Source: G963677445 sp963678275 (GTDB taxonomy: Bacteria; Bacteroidota; Ignavibacteria; Ignavibacteriales; Melioribacteraceae). From it: a stretch of 64,000 nt of DNA. The DNA lies in assembly GCA_963678275.1 (NCBI GenBank), contig OY782765.1, forward strand, positions 3,720,001 through 3,784,000, read 5' to 3'. Of this stretch, positions 9,555 to 19,185 are shown piece after piece (the stretch's first letter is position 1; every line of letters begins with the position of its first letter). The notes under the pieces were generated by a model. The model was not told the origin of the DNA and ran no database searches. It was given only the letters and a program-made list of their open reading frames with translations. The position numbers and the translations under genes are program-made.

Positions 9555-12500
9555 ATGGTTGTTAATCCATACATCACCATCATCCTGTTTCTGTTTGTTT
9601 TATACTCTTCATTATTATCTCAGGTATTCAACCTTAAATTTGATCACCTGGATGTTGAAAAGGGATTATCGAATAATACAGTGAGGGATATCGCTGTCGA
9701 TGGCAGGGGATATATCTGGCTGGCTACCGAGGATGGACTCAACAGGTACAACGGATACGAGTTCGAAGTTTTCAAGGCTGATCCCGGTGACAGTTCTTCC
9801 CTATATATGAATGATATCGAAAAACTTCATGTTGATTCTTATGGCAGAATCTGGGTGGAATATGATGACGGAGAGTGTGTTTCACTTTATTTAAATAACC
9901 GGCGGTTTTTTAATATATATCCGGTAATTGATAAATCAGAGAAATCTTATGCCACTATCGGTTTAGCGCTTCAGGATTCTTCCGGCTATATGTGGCTTCA
10001 GGAAAAAGATAAAAAAACCACGAGAGCTTTCATAAAGGTTGATATAAAAACATTATTATCAACACGGGTTGAGTTCAATTCTGATGCCTCGGATTCAGTA
10101 GAGATATATAAATATGGAGCAGTTTCGAAGGACAGCTCTGTTATTTTTTTGACCGGCGAAGGAATTCTGGAATACGATAATCATTCCGGAAAATTCATTT
10201 TGCATAAAAACGGCTATCAGCCGGATAAATGGCTGTTAAAACAATATAGTAACAAAATTTTGGAGGATATATTCACTAACCAATTATGCTTTAATACACT
10301 AAAAGATGAAGCTGCCTGGTATAATCCCGATTTTATTCAGAAAGAATGTAATTCAGTTCCGATTTTTTTTATTGACAACAAGAATGATATCTGGCTCAAC
10401 GAAAAAGGAATGATAAATAAACTTGCCGGAGAGAGTGAGGAGCTGAAACTGGAACTTGAATTTACCGACCTGGATAATGACTATGGGAAAAAGGGATATT
10501 ATTTGATATGGCAGGATATATACGATAACTACTGGTTCGGCAATTTTTATCAGCCTACAGGTCTATATCAATATAGCGGGGACAGGCTGATTCATCACAA
10601 GCATAATCCGTTTATAGCCAATTCACTTTCCTACAATAAAATCAATAACCTGCTGGTTCAGCTTCCGGACGGGAATTACATTATTCCTACTGAACAGAGA
10701 GGAGCCGAATTTATTAATGCCGGGAAAAATCGCTTTAAATACCTGACATCTGTTCCGGGTTATAAAAATTCTCTTTCCGATAAACAGGTCCGGTCGATAA
10801 CAAAAATTGGGAAGTATACAGTAATCGGAACAAGGGGTGGCGGAATAAATTTTTACAATGAAGAAACCGGGGAAAACCTAAATCCTTCTCTTCATTTCAA
10901 CGGAAAAGAGGTAAAAAATGTGGAATGTCTGGAGCCTCTTGAAAATGAAAAATTACTTATCGGCTCAAAAATTTACGGACTCTTTCTTTATGATTTTAAC
11001 AGTAGAGCTTTAAGGAGGATTAAGATATCAAAAACAAATTTTAATCTTAATGAAGCTAAATCTTATATAAGAAAAATAGCCGGAGATGGAAGCGGTAATT
11101 TTTATATTGCCACAATGGAGGGATTATCCGTTCTGAACCGTGATCTGTCACTGGTCAGGGAAATAACATTTGATGAGTACAATAAAACCTATTACAGTAT
11201 ATTTGACGCGCTCCCTGCCGGTCGGAACCTTATGTATATCGCCACGAATCGCGCTTTGCTGGCATCAGATAGTCTGGGAAATATTGTTAAGGAATTTAAT
11301 CATAAAAATACCGGGGGGACATTAAGTGATGAAGATAAGTTTTGTCTGCTGAAAGATTCAAAAAACAGATTATGGTGCGGAACCTTCGGAGCAGGTCTCG
11401 AAAAACTGAATGAGGATGGCCACACTTTTACTACATACAGAATGAAGGACGGGCTCGCTGGTGATGTTGTTTACGGCATAATTGAAGATGAAGAGGGTTA
11501 TTTGTGGATTAGCACAGGCAGCGGGCTGAGCAGGTTTGATCCGGAAACAGAAACTTTTAATAATTATTATATCGAAGACGGATTACCGGGCAATGCTTTT
11601 GAATTCGGAGCGTATTATCAATCAGGAAATGAAATCTACCTGGGTACAATGAATGGCGTGGTAAAATTCAGGCCATCAGAAATCAGCCCGAATTCATTCC
11701 CTTCTCCTGTATATCTCACAGGTTTCGATATCGCCAACAGGAAGATATATGGAGAAGAGATAAAAGAAATCGACAGGATCAGGCTTTCTTACAGGGATAA
11801 CATCTTCACCTTTCATTATACCGGAATTAACTATTCCTCACCGGAAAGAACAACCTACAAGTATAAGATGGAGGGGCTCAACGAGGAGTGGATTTACGCG
11901 GAAAAATCGAGAAAAGCGACATTCACGAATATCGATCATGGTCAGTATCTGTTTAAGGTAAAAGCTGTAAATGAAGATGGCATAGAAAGCCGGGCCGGGG
12001 CTGCTATACCGTTGATTATCTCACCTCCTTTCTGGGTTACCTGGTGGTTTAGGGGAGTTGTTATTTTTATCATAACCACGCTTTTATACCTGCTTTATCT
12101 TTACAGAATAAAACAATTAAGAAAAGTTGAATTGCTTAGGCTAAAAATTGCCAATGATCTTCATGATGAAATAGGCTCAAATCTTGGAAGTATAACTCTG
12201 ATGAGCAAAATGCTCAAGCGGGAAAACAGACCTGAGCTTGCCGACAAAATTTATTATACTTCAATGAAAACGGCTTCATCAATAAGAGATATTGTCTGGT
12301 TTATTAATCAAAATAATGACGATACAAAAAAAATTATCAGGAAAATGAGATCATATTGCGGTGATATGCTGGTCGATGTTGATTACAGTTTTAACCTTGA
12401 TGATGAAAGGATATTTAATAAACTTGATCTCGATCAGAAGCGTCATGTATATTTAGTACTCAGAGAAGCGGTTCATAATATTGTAAAACACTCGGAAGCT

Positions 12501-12704
12501 GATAAAGTTGAGATCAGATTTCAAAAAACGCGATTGGGATTTGTGATGACTATCGGTGATAATGGAAAGGGATTTGAAAATAACCAGAGTTTGGGGACCG
12601 GCATTCAAAGTATGAAACAACGGGCGAAAGAAATAAATGCTGATTTTAAGATAAATTCAAATCCCGGGAAAGGGACAATAATTCAACTGGTGATAAATAT
12701 ATGA
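9555..12704 (+). CDS. reg-propeller / triple-Y sensor histidine kinase
   Basis: An upstream in-frame TTG at 9528 exists, but the ATG at 9555 places a clean signal peptide ('MVVNPYITIILFLFVLYSSL') at the N-terminus, so I use it; this gives 1049 residues. The large periplasmic part holds two-component propeller repeats ('GLSNNTVRDIAVDGRGYIWL', 'GLAGDVVYGIIEDEEGYLWI') expected to form two seven-bladed propellers. A triple-Y domain follows at about 745-812 and one membrane helix at about 829-850. The cytoplasmic end has a HisKA_3-type H-box 'NDLHDEIGSNLGSI', an N-box 'VLREAVHNIVKHSEADK' and a G-box 'GDNGKGFE'. The gene overlaps the response regulator by 4 bp, so the two form a signalling pair. 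Confidence 0.93.
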   Translation: MVVNPYITIILFLFVLYSSLLSQVFNLKFDHLDVEKGLSNNTVRDIAVDGRGYIWLATEDGLNRYNGYEFEVFKADPGDSSSLYMNDIEKLHVDSYGRIWVEYDDGECVSLYLNNRRFFNIYPVIDKSEKSYATIGLALQDSSGYMWLQEKDKKTTRAFIKVDIKTLLSTRVEFNSDASDSVEIYKYGAVSKDSSVIFLTGEGILEYDNHSGKFILHKNGYQPDKWLLKQYSNKILEDIFTNQLCFNTLKDEAAWYNPDFIQKECNSVPIFFIDNKNDIWLNEKGMINKLAGESEELKLELEFTDLDNDYGKKGYYLIWQDIYDNYWFGNFYQPTGLYQYSGDRLIHHKHNPFIANSLSYNKINNLLVQLPDGNYIIPTEQRGAEFINAGKNRFKYLTSVPGYKNSLSDKQVRSITKIGKYTVIGTRGGGINFYNEETGENLNPSLHFNGKEVKNVECLEPLENEKLLIGSKIYGLFLYDFNSRALRRIKISKTNFNLNEAKSYIRKIAGDGSGNFYIATMEGLSVLNRDLSLVREITFDEYNKTYYSIFDALPAGRNLMYIATNRALLASDSLGNIVKEFNHKNTGGTLSDEDKFCLLKDSKNRLWCGTFGAGLEKLNEDGHTFTTYRMKDGLAGDVVYGIIEDEEGYLWISTGSGLSRFDPETETFNNYYIEDGLPGNAFEFGAYYQSGNEIYLGTMNGVVKFRPSEISPNSFPSPVYLTGFDIANRKIYGEEIKEIDRIRLSYRDNIFTFHYTGINYSSPERTTYKYKMEGLNEEWIYAEKSRKATFTNIDHGQYLFKVKAVNEDGIESRAGAAIPLIISPPFWVTWWFRGVVIFIITTLLYLLYLYRIKQLRKVELLRLKIANDLHDEIGSNLGSITLMSKMLKRENRPELADKIYYTSMKTASSIRDIVWFINQNNDDTKKIIRKMRSYCGDMLVDVDYSFNLDDERIFNKLDLDQKRHVYLVLREAVHNIVKHSEADKVEIRFQKTRLGFVMTIGDNGKGFENNQSLGTGIQSMKQRAKEINADFKINSNPGKGTIIQLVINI

Positions 12705-13351
12705 GCCTGAGTAAACAAAATATTCTGATAGTGGAAGATGACCTTCTTTTTGCTGAAAACCTGCGGGCTATCCTGGGGGATAATAAAAAGTTTGGAGAAA
12801 TATTTGTTAAAAATAACATCGAAGATCTGTTTTCATTCCTGAAAGAGGATGAGGAAATTAATGTTGTTCTGCTGGATATAAAACTTCCTTCATTCAGAGA
12901 TATTAAATCAGGAATTGAATGTATACCGGTGATTCTGGACAAATATAATTCGGTAAAAATTTTAATGATAACCGTTTTTAATGATGATGAAAAAATATTT
13001 TCATCTCTGAAAGCGGGCGCCAAAGGTTACCTGTTAAAAGGGGAAAGTGATGATAGGATTATAAGATCAATCAATGAGGTTGCCGAAGGAGGAGGGGCCT
13101 TCAGTCCAGGATCAGCGGCAAAGATTGTTGAATTTTTTGATAGCAGCCGAATTACAGGACCCCGCCTGACAGATCCTGAAATTGAGGCGCTTAAACTTTT
13201 TTCTGATGGATATACAAAAAAGGAAATAGCGAAAAAATTATTTAAAAGTGTGCACACAATAGATTCACATATAAGGCATATTTACGAAAAACTCCATGTA
13301 AACTCAAAAGCCGCGGCAGTAAAAACAGCAATAAAAAAAGGTTTAATTTAA
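12701..13351 (+). CDS. NarL/LuxR-type response regulator
   Basis: The protein has 216 residues. The receiver domain (1-125) has the acidic pair in 'ILIVEDD', phosphoacceptor D59 in 'VVLLDIKLPS', T91 and K113. A LuxR-type helix-turn-helix occupies about 155-215, with the recognition helix in 'KSVHTIDSHIRHIYEKL'. The ATG overlaps the stop of the upstream propeller kinase (ATGA at 12701-12704), which fits a cognate pair with coupled translation. Targets are unknown; the exported-protein genes just downstream are plausible candidates. Its DNA-binding domain is about 59% identical to the orphan domain at 17958. Confidence 0.95.
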   Translation: MSLSKQNILIVEDDLLFAENLRAILGDNKKFGEIFVKNNIEDLFSFLKEDEEINVVLLDIKLPSFRDIKSGIECIPVILDKYNSVKILMITVFNDDEKIFSSLKAGAKGYLLKGESDDRIIRSINEVAEGGGAFSPGSAAKIVEFFDSSRITGPRLTDPEIEALKLFSDGYTKKEIAKKLFKSVHTIDSHIRHIYEKLHVNSKAAAVKTAIKKGLI

Positions 13352-13506
13352 AGTCGGAGGGAAAATCACGTGTACGCGTGATGAATTTACACTGATTGTT
13401 TCAATAACTTAAGGAGACAGTTCAATTAACTTTTAAGTAAAAATTCGCTAACAAAGGACAGCTCTGTCGTTTATAGCTGACCAAAAGAATATCAGGAGAA
13501 AGGGAG

Positions 13507-13986
13507 ATGAAATATTTAGCTGTTTCTATATTTTTTACGGTATTTACTACTGGTTTATATAACGCGCCGGTCAAAGAGCCGGTCAAAACGATAAATCACC
13601 TTTCATTGCCGGCTCACGGAAAAATCAGCGCTAACATTAGTGATATACAAATCGCCCCGATGCAGATTAAGACTGAAGGGGGAGGTTATTATCTTGTTAA
13701 ACCTGAAAGCATTTCAAACAGGGGGAAATATTTCATGGTGTTTATACATGGGGGAAGGACACTTGGAGTAAGGGCGCCTTTGGGTAAATACAGGATGAAT
13801 TTCTACTTAGGCCAAAGATGGTTCGGATATGGAGAATTATTCGGTGAAAGAGGATCATACAATAAGAGCGATGATATTTTTGATTTCAAAATTACAGATA
13901 ACCCGGTCAGCGGCTATACTCTTACTCTTTACGGTGTTGCGGCCGGAAACCTGGAAAAGAAGCCAATTTCAAAAGATAGTTTTTGA
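13507..13986 (+). CDS. hypothetical exported protein
   Basis: The protein has 159 residues. It has an N-terminal signal peptide (about 1-20, 'MKYLAVSIFFTVFTTGLYNA') and a mature part of about 139 residues with several predicted strands and many Gly and Tyr residues. I recognise no domain. The start is preceded by GGGAG, with another GGAG a few bases further up. It is 43 bp upstream of the next lipoprotein gene on the same strand, so the two may be co-transcribed downstream of the two-component pair. Confidence 0.7.
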   Translation: MKYLAVSIFFTVFTTGLYNAPVKEPVKTINHLSLPAHGKISANISDIQIAPMQIKTEGGGYYLVKPESISNRGKYFMVFIHGGRTLGVRAPLGKYRMNFYLGQRWFGYGELFGERGSYNKSDDIFDFKITDNPVSGYTLTLYGVAAGNLEKKPISKDSF

Positions 13987-14029
13987 AAAACCTTAACAAA
14001 TTACAACCGCAAAAATTGGAGGTATTAGC

Positions 14030-15592
14030 ATGATCGGATTATTTTCAAACGGCAACCGTTGTTTTATTGGTATATTGTTACTTGCCGTAATGATTATTTT
14101 TTCCTGTTCCGACAAACCGGAAAAGATTGCTGATTCAGAACAACCAAATACGGAAAATGCAAGTCTGAAACAAACAATTATTCAATGGCCTGTAAAAGTT
14201 GATAACGAAAACCAAACAATTGATACTCGAAAACTTAGGGCTGATACACAATGGAAATGGCAGAGAATTGAACTGCCTGTCAGTAAATCCATGCGGGCAA
14301 TTGAATATGGAGACGGGAAGTTTTTAACAGCGGGAAACGGGTATATTTTTTCATCAACTGATGGCCTTGACTGGAAAATGCATGAGAGTCCGGAGCTGGA
14401 ACTTGTCAGTCTTTTTTATTCAAAAGGACTCTGGTTTGGCGCGACAGGAAGATCGCAGGGGACAAGCGGCGCGATATATATCTCAACTGATGGTATAAAC
14501 TGGCAGGCGACAGGTAATAAGGGATTTTTAGAAATGGTCGAAGCCAATGGATTACTGGTCTCGATAAACCCAAATTCCATATCAACCTCAAAAGACGCTG
14601 TTACCTGGAAGGAGGAAAGGTCAACAAGGAGTTGGGTTTTTTCTTCACTTACGTTTGGGAAGGGTCTGTTTGTCGCTCTCCAGGCCGATGGTTTCTGTTA
14701 TACATCAAAGGATGGGGATAAGTGGGAAACAAATGAAAATCCCTTTATGAAAGTTTGGAGCATGGTTTATCATCGTGATATTTTTGTTGGCATCGGAAAT
14801 CTTGGAGATGTTAATATTTCTTCTGATGGTCGTTCCTGGAGGGAAGTTTATAGAACATCAGGCAGTTTCTCAGGTATAATTTCGGTTATGGACCTCCTTA
14901 TAGCTGTCGGCGATCACTTTTCGGACGCCTGTATAATGGTTTCAAATGATGTTGAAAAATGGAATTTTCAAAAATTGCCCCAAATGGAAGAATCACAAAC
15001 CCTAACTGATGTGGTGTTTGGAAATAATAAACTTGTTGTTCTTGGTCATCATTCTCTTCCGGGAAAGGGATATAAACGGAAGGCGTTTGTTCTGGTGGCG
15101 TCAATAAATGATATTGTAAAAGTAGAAAATACTTTTGTTAAAGATGAAAATATAACAAAAGTTGATGCTGTTAAATCATTATCCCGTTTTTCTCCCTCTG
15201 ATTCTCCCTGGGATTTTAATAAAGGAATCGGCGATTTAACCTGGGGTATCTCGGAATTAGCGCTTAAAAACGCGGAGCTCAAAACAGACGGACCAGATTC
15301 CAGATTTTATAAAATTGCTTCAAAGAATATCCGATTTCTTGGTAGAAAAATTGATAAGGTTGAATTATACTTCCGGGAGGGTTTCCTTCATTCTATTATC
15401 ATGGATGTCTCTACGGAAAATATGCGACACTTTAGAAAAATGTTCAGGAAAAAAAGAGGCGCCGGGAAAATTATTAAAAATGATTCCCGTGGTCTGGTGC
15501 AAGGGTGGATAATAGGGAATACCTGCGTAAAACTTGAAACCATCCATTTCGGATCAACCTCAAATACAATCCGGTTTACAAAAAATGGCTAA
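14030..15592 (+). CDS. lipoprotein with BNR/sialidase-like propeller repeats
   Basis: The protein has 520 residues. A signal peptide ends in a lipobox ('AVMIIFSCSDKPEK'), so it is an envelope lipoprotein. Residues about 80-345 contain repeated 'STDGxxW'-type motifs ('FSSTDGLDWKMHE', 'YISTDGINWQATG', 'YTSKDGDKWETNE', 'ISSDGRSWREV'), typical of BNR/Ycf48-like beta-propellers. The last 140 residues form a separate basic domain without a recognised match. The start has GGAGG seven bases upstream. The function is unknown; such propellers generally act as binding scaffolds. Confidence 0.8.
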   Translation: MIGLFSNGNRCFIGILLLAVMIIFSCSDKPEKIADSEQPNTENASLKQTIIQWPVKVDNENQTIDTRKLRADTQWKWQRIELPVSKSMRAIEYGDGKFLTAGNGYIFSSTDGLDWKMHESPELELVSLFYSKGLWFGATGRSQGTSGAIYISTDGINWQATGNKGFLEMVEANGLLVSINPNSISTSKDAVTWKEERSTRSWVFSSLTFGKGLFVALQADGFCYTSKDGDKWETNENPFMKVWSMVYHRDIFVGIGNLGDVNISSDGRSWREVYRTSGSFSGIISVMDLLIAVGDHFSDACIMVSNDVEKWNFQKLPQMEESQTLTDVVFGNNKLVVLGHHSLPGKGYKRKAFVLVASINDIVKVENTFVKDENITKVDAVKSLSRFSPSDSPWDFNKGIGDLTWGISELALKNAELKTDGPDSRFYKIASKNIRFLGRKIDKVELYFREGFLHSIIMDVSTENMRHFRKMFRKKRGAGKIIKNDSRGLVQGWIIGNTCVKLETIHFGSTSNTIRFTKNG

Positions 15593-15849
15593 TTTTATCG
15601 TGCTCATGAAACTTCCCCCTGGGGGCGAAGCGATACTCGTAATCGTCTTCGTTCTCGAATGACCTGAGAGTTTTGATAAGACGAGTACGAAGTACAAGAA
15701 CGAGTAGGATTCATTTATTGGGATTTCATTGCTTTTATTGCTCTGCCAGTTTATGGATTATGTTGAAAACTTAAATGCTGTTACTTAAAAGAGAAAAAAT
15801 ACGATAAATTACACCGGTAACTATTTCCCAAAATTTTTGAGGAATGTAT

Positions 15850-17025
15850 ATGAACATTTATAAAAAGCTGTTTTTGTTAATGATTCTTATCCCCTCTCTG
15901 TTTTTATTTTGCCAGGAAAATGAAACTGATCTGGAAAAAATGGGGCTTAAGGGAAAAGTGAAAACGATAAAGGAAAAGTCACACAGATTCGAGTCCGATA
16001 TGTTTGACGAACCCGATGAAAAACAAAAAAATTATTCGACAGTTACTACATATAGTCAAATAGGAGGCGTTTCATCTAATAAAAAAATACTCCGTCATTT
16101 TAACATATCAGGAAATTTGACTGAAGAATTTGAGTACAATGATAAAAACGAAATAATCAAAAGCATAAAATATAAATATGATAAATTAAACAGGAAGATA
16201 GAAGAGGATTTCAGATATCCGGGAATTATTGCTTCGTTATCTATTTCAGGCAAAAAAATAAACGGAAAGAAAGTTTTTGAGAAAACAGAACGGCAATATG
16301 AGGCAAAAGAACCAGGCAAAATATTTTACATTTATAATGAAGCGGGCAAATTGGCAAAAATAAAGTATCAGGATGATGATTCAGGTTTTCATGGTTCTTT
16401 CTATGAGTTTGATAACAGCGGTCATATTGAAAAAGTATTCATATATGGCTCCTGGTTTAAGACATATTGCAAAAATATTATTATGAGGGATAAAAATTCC
16501 AATGTAATTGAAGACAAAAAATATACTGCCAAAGGTAATCTGATTTCCCGAAAGCTTTACAAATACGATAGTAAGAATCAAAAAATCGAAGAAAAGGTCC
16601 TCGATGAAGGAGGAAAATTTACATACCTCTCTAAAATGAAATATGATAACAAGGGTAATATTATTGAGGCAATGACCACCGAACTGAAAAGAGAGAGAAA
16701 TTCCGGTGATTTTTTTTCAGATTCACCGAAGAAAAAGAAATTAAAAGAGGTTAAATTACGTGTTGAGATGAAGTATGACCGGAATAATAATCTTATTGAA
16801 AAAAGTATCTATGAGGCCGGAGGTGCATGTACCTTCAGGAGCGAATACAAATACGATAGTTTTGGCAACCAGGTTCTGGAGAAAAAATATTTTTTTAATC
16901 AGAATAAGACTGAAGAAAAGAAGTTTGATTATATATATGATGAGTCGGGAAACTGGATAAACAAAACCGGGTATTTTAATGGTAAGATAAAAGAGAAAAC
17001 AGAGCGGGAAATTTTATATTACTGA
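15850..17025 (+). CDS. exported protein with YD-like repeats
   Basis: An ATG at 15844 is also in frame, but GAGG lies seven bases before the ATG at 15850, so I prefer that (391 residues). The N-terminus 'MNIYKKLFLLMILIPSLFLF' is a signal peptide followed by a Cys, possibly a lipobox with an unusual Phe before it. The mature protein is made of short tyrosine/aspartate repeats such as 'YDSKNQKIEEK', 'YDNKGNIIEA' and 'YDSFGNQVLEKKY', resembling isolated RHS/YD repeats. It is too short to be an RHS toxin and shows no toxin tip or core terminus. It is probably a surface beta-structured protein of unknown role. Confidence 0.75.
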   Translation: MNIYKKLFLLMILIPSLFLFCQENETDLEKMGLKGKVKTIKEKSHRFESDMFDEPDEKQKNYSTVTTYSQIGGVSSNKKILRHFNISGNLTEEFEYNDKNEIIKSIKYKYDKLNRKIEEDFRYPGIIASLSISGKKINGKKVFEKTERQYEAKEPGKIFYIYNEAGKLAKIKYQDDDSGFHGSFYEFDNSGHIEKVFIYGSWFKTYCKNIIMRDKNSNVIEDKKYTAKGNLISRKLYKYDSKNQKIEEKVLDEGGKFTYLSKMKYDNKGNIIEAMTTELKRERNSGDFFSDSPKKKKLKEVKLRVEMKYDRNNNLIEKSIYEAGGACTFRSEYKYDSFGNQVLEKKYFFNQNKTEEKKFDYIYDESGNWINKTGYFNGKIKEKTEREILYY

Positions 17026-17053
17026 GTCTGGCGTGGGTAACCGAATTATAATG

Positions 17054-17088
17054 AGGCTGCCCGGTATTTACCCCGACAGCCTTTTCAT
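17054..17088 (+). terminator. weak candidate terminator after the YD-repeat gene
   Basis: A 6-bp stem AGGCTG/CAGCCT, with further partial CCCGG/CCCCG pairing inside, is followed by TTTTCATTTTC. It lies about 30 bp after the stop at 17025. The stem is imperfect and the T-tract broken. Confidence 0.4.
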
Positions 17089-17169
17089 TTTCTCAATTTC
17101 TCCTGATCAACAAATATCCAGCGAAAAATACTTTTTGTAAACACCCGGTATTTTATCGAACCTTTAGTC

Positions 17170-17637
17170 TTAATATGAATTTTCCGATTTCGAAACTAAT
17201 CCGAAAATTCCTCCCAAAAGCAAAGCCACAGCCGCGATTATATATCCTGCCCAAAACAAAAAACCCCTGTGATGGACTGAATTAAATAAAAATATAAAAA
17301 GTATAATCCCCATAACAAGAAAGATAATGCCGAGGATTATCTCTCCGGCTCTTTGGGGAAGATATTCCGGCATAAGCCTGTATGAAGCTGTAAAAAAACC
17401 TAACGCGCTTATAACCAATCCGAAGCAGCTAATCACAAAAGCCGCGAGCGCTAAGAGTCCCATACCTATGGATCTGCCGCTATCAAGCATATTTCCTTTA
17501 TTCGGGTTAATACTCCCGATAATCTGTGAAATCAACCAGTCAATTCCCGAGGTTATGGCGAGAACCAATATAAATACCGCGATTCCGGAAGGAATAAAAA
17601 ATATTGTTTTTAACGTTTCTCTAAGTTTCTTGTTCAT
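17170..17637 (-). CDS. small integral membrane protein, four helices
   Basis: The protein has 155 residues and four predicted membrane helices, at about 12-35, 50-78, 90-115 and 125-148. No conserved functional motif was recognised. GGAGA lies upstream at a usable distance from the start. The gene points against its neighbours and stands alone. The last residues (KSENSY) are polar and probably cytoplasmic. Confidence 0.7.
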   Translation of the reverse strand: MNKKLRETLKTIFFIPSGIAVFILVLAITSGIDWLISQIIGSINPNKGNMLDSGRSIGMGLLALAAFVISCFGLVISALGFFTASYRLMPEYLPQRAGEIILGIIFLVMGIILFIFLFNSVHHRGFLFWAGYIIAAVALLLGGIFGLVSKSENSY

Positions 17638-17957
17638 AAAATGTAGTCTCCATTTTGTCTGTGACTATGCTCAAATCGAGGCCGGAAATCATGTCCGTAA
17701 ACAAAGCCGGGGAATTAATATTTGTCGGACTCCCGAAAAAGCATCAGCTTATTTTCCGTAATAAAGTCCTCGTAACACATCTGAATTTGATATTTGAACA
17801 ATCAAAGAAATTACACTATACAGATAAAAATAAACAATATATCCCCAAACGAAAATAACGTAAATGCGTGATTTATTCTGATAAGTGTAAAGTTTATATT
17901 GGTTTTGGTAAAAAGATGTAGTGGTCGTATAAAATAATAACAAAATGTGATTGTTTA

Positions 17958-18149
17958 TTGAACCTGACAGAAAATGAAATTGTGATTCTCAAACTTATTG
18001 CGGTTGGTAAGACCAAGAGAGAAATTTCCACTGAGTTGAATAAAAGCATTCATACAGTCGATTCCCACATCAGGAGTATCTACAGGAAGCTGGATGTCCA
18101 TTCGAAGGCTGCCGCAGTTAATAACGCTATCAGAAATAATATAATCTGA
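17958..18149 (+). CDS. orphan LuxR-type DNA-binding domain (remnant or stand-alone)
   Basis: This 63-residue frame starts at a TTG and contains a full LuxR/GerE helix-turn-helix ('LTENEIVILKLIAVGKTKRE' through 'HTVDSHIRSIYRKLDVHSKA'). It matches the last 61 residues of the response regulator at 12701-13351 at 36 positions. The frame is closed by a TAG at 17919-17921 and has no ATG or good Shine-Dalgarno, and no receiver domain is found in the 320 bp upstream, where I see no other gene. It is most likely a decayed response regulator. A stand-alone HTH protein started from TTG is possible. Confidence 0.5.
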   Translation: MNLTENEIVILKLIAVGKTKREISTELNKSIHTVDSHIRSIYRKLDVHSKAAAVNNAIRNNII

Positions 18150-18320
18150 AATCCGTTTTTCCGGGTGATAAAGTTTACCGGTAGAACAACTCATCGCTAT
18201 GAGTATAATTATTTATCTGTTCCCGATCAGAAAGTTCTTATTGGTCGCGTTTATCCCCCGTCTAATAAAAAAAAGCTGCGCCCGCAATCAGATATTAAAA
18301 AATAATAACAGAGGTAAATA

Positions 18321-18764
18321 ATGGAGAACAAAGAACAACAGACAAAAAATTTCTTTGCCGATAATCTTTCTACCGGCGTCTATTCAATTATAATCGCGGC
18401 ATGTATACTGATTTTGTTTATTCCTTTTGGACTTGCAGTATCTGAAAAAATCGCGAGATATATCTTTATAGCCTGCCTTTTCGGGATTGTAAAATCAATA
18501 GCAGAAATTATCAGGGCGAGAAATCTAAAGTTCAGACCTGTAATTTCTTTCAGTAATGGAAATTTTGAATATTTCAAAGGTTTTGGAAAGAGTGTTATTG
18601 TGCCAATCAGCAAAATCAAAAATATTACCCGGAATGGAGATGCTTTTCTTCTTCATCAGAATAATGGCAGGGAGGTTAATATGAAATCTCTATATATGAG
18701 TGATGTTAAACTGACTGAAGTAGAGAAATGGGTAAATGAGAATATAAAGAGAGCGGCAATATGA
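18321..18764 (+). CDS. membrane protein with possible PH-like cytoplasmic domain
   Basis: The protein has 147 residues. Two membrane helices occupy about 20-40 and 45-63, followed by a soluble beta-rich part of about 80 residues ('FRPVISFSNGNFEYFKGFG', 'VIVPISKIKNITRNGDAFLL') ending in an amphipathic helix. The two-helix plus beta-sandwich plan resembles bacterial PH-like membrane proteins; this is an inference from shape only. AGAGG precedes the start. It overlaps the next gene by 4 bp (ATGA at 18761), so the two are translationally coupled. Confidence 0.72.
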   Translation: MENKEQQTKNFFADNLSTGVYSIIIAACILILFIPFGLAVSEKIARYIFIACLFGIVKSIAEIIRARNLKFRPVISFSNGNFEYFKGFGKSVIVPISKIKNITRNGDAFLLHQNNGREVNMKSLYMSDVKLTEVEKWVNENIKRAAI

Positions 18765-19168
18765 ACAAATCATTAATGGTGAAGCGGAATGGTTCTTTCA
18801 TTCAGTCATTACCCAAATTCCCTGTGGTGTTGACTGGTTTTTTCATATTATTCCTAACAGGTTCTATTATCTACAGCAAATTTATTGAGTCTGCCGGATA
18901 TACTGTATTATTTATAAATCTTCTTCTGCTGCTGATTACCGGATTTTCTTATGAGTTCTATTATCTTAAATCAAGAGGTGGAAAAGCCGGTTTATGGCTA
19001 ATAGCGCTTTTTTTCGCGATTATAACTTCACCGATTGGGTTGATAATATATTTTGTTGTCAGGCGCAACAGAATTGATTCTGAAAAACCGGGATATTGCC
19101 CTGGTTGCGGAAAGTCAGTTTCCTTTGGGCTAACAAGCTGTCCTTACTGCAAATTAGAATTTGATTAG
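18761..19168 (+). CDS. membrane protein with C-terminal zinc ribbon
   Basis: The protein has 135 residues with three predicted membrane helices (about 23-42, 47-66, 78-100). The C-terminal tail 'CPGCGKSVSFGLTSCPYC' holds two CxxC knuckles ten residues apart, a treble-clef/rubredoxin-like zinc ribbon on the cytoplasmic side. Such ribbons on membrane proteins usually mediate protein contacts or regulation. It overlaps the upstream gene by 4 bp and is 17 bp from the downstream lipoprotein gene, forming a three-gene unit. Confidence 0.78.
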   Translation: MNKSLMVKRNGSFIQSLPKFPVVLTGFFILFLTGSIIYSKFIESAGYTVLFINLLLLLITGFSYEFYYLKSRGGKAGLWLIALFFAIITSPIGLIIYFVVRRNRIDSEKPGYCPGCGKSVSFGLTSCPYCKLEFD

Positions 19169-19185
19169 AAAAACCGGAGAAAATT

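Noticed and set aside
15600..15710. Sequence resembling a regulatory inverted repeat (TACTCGTAATCG and later CGAGTACGAAG)
   Set aside because: It looks like degenerate low-complexity hexamer sequence of the type seen near 8105-8145; pairing is imperfect and no regulator is implied.
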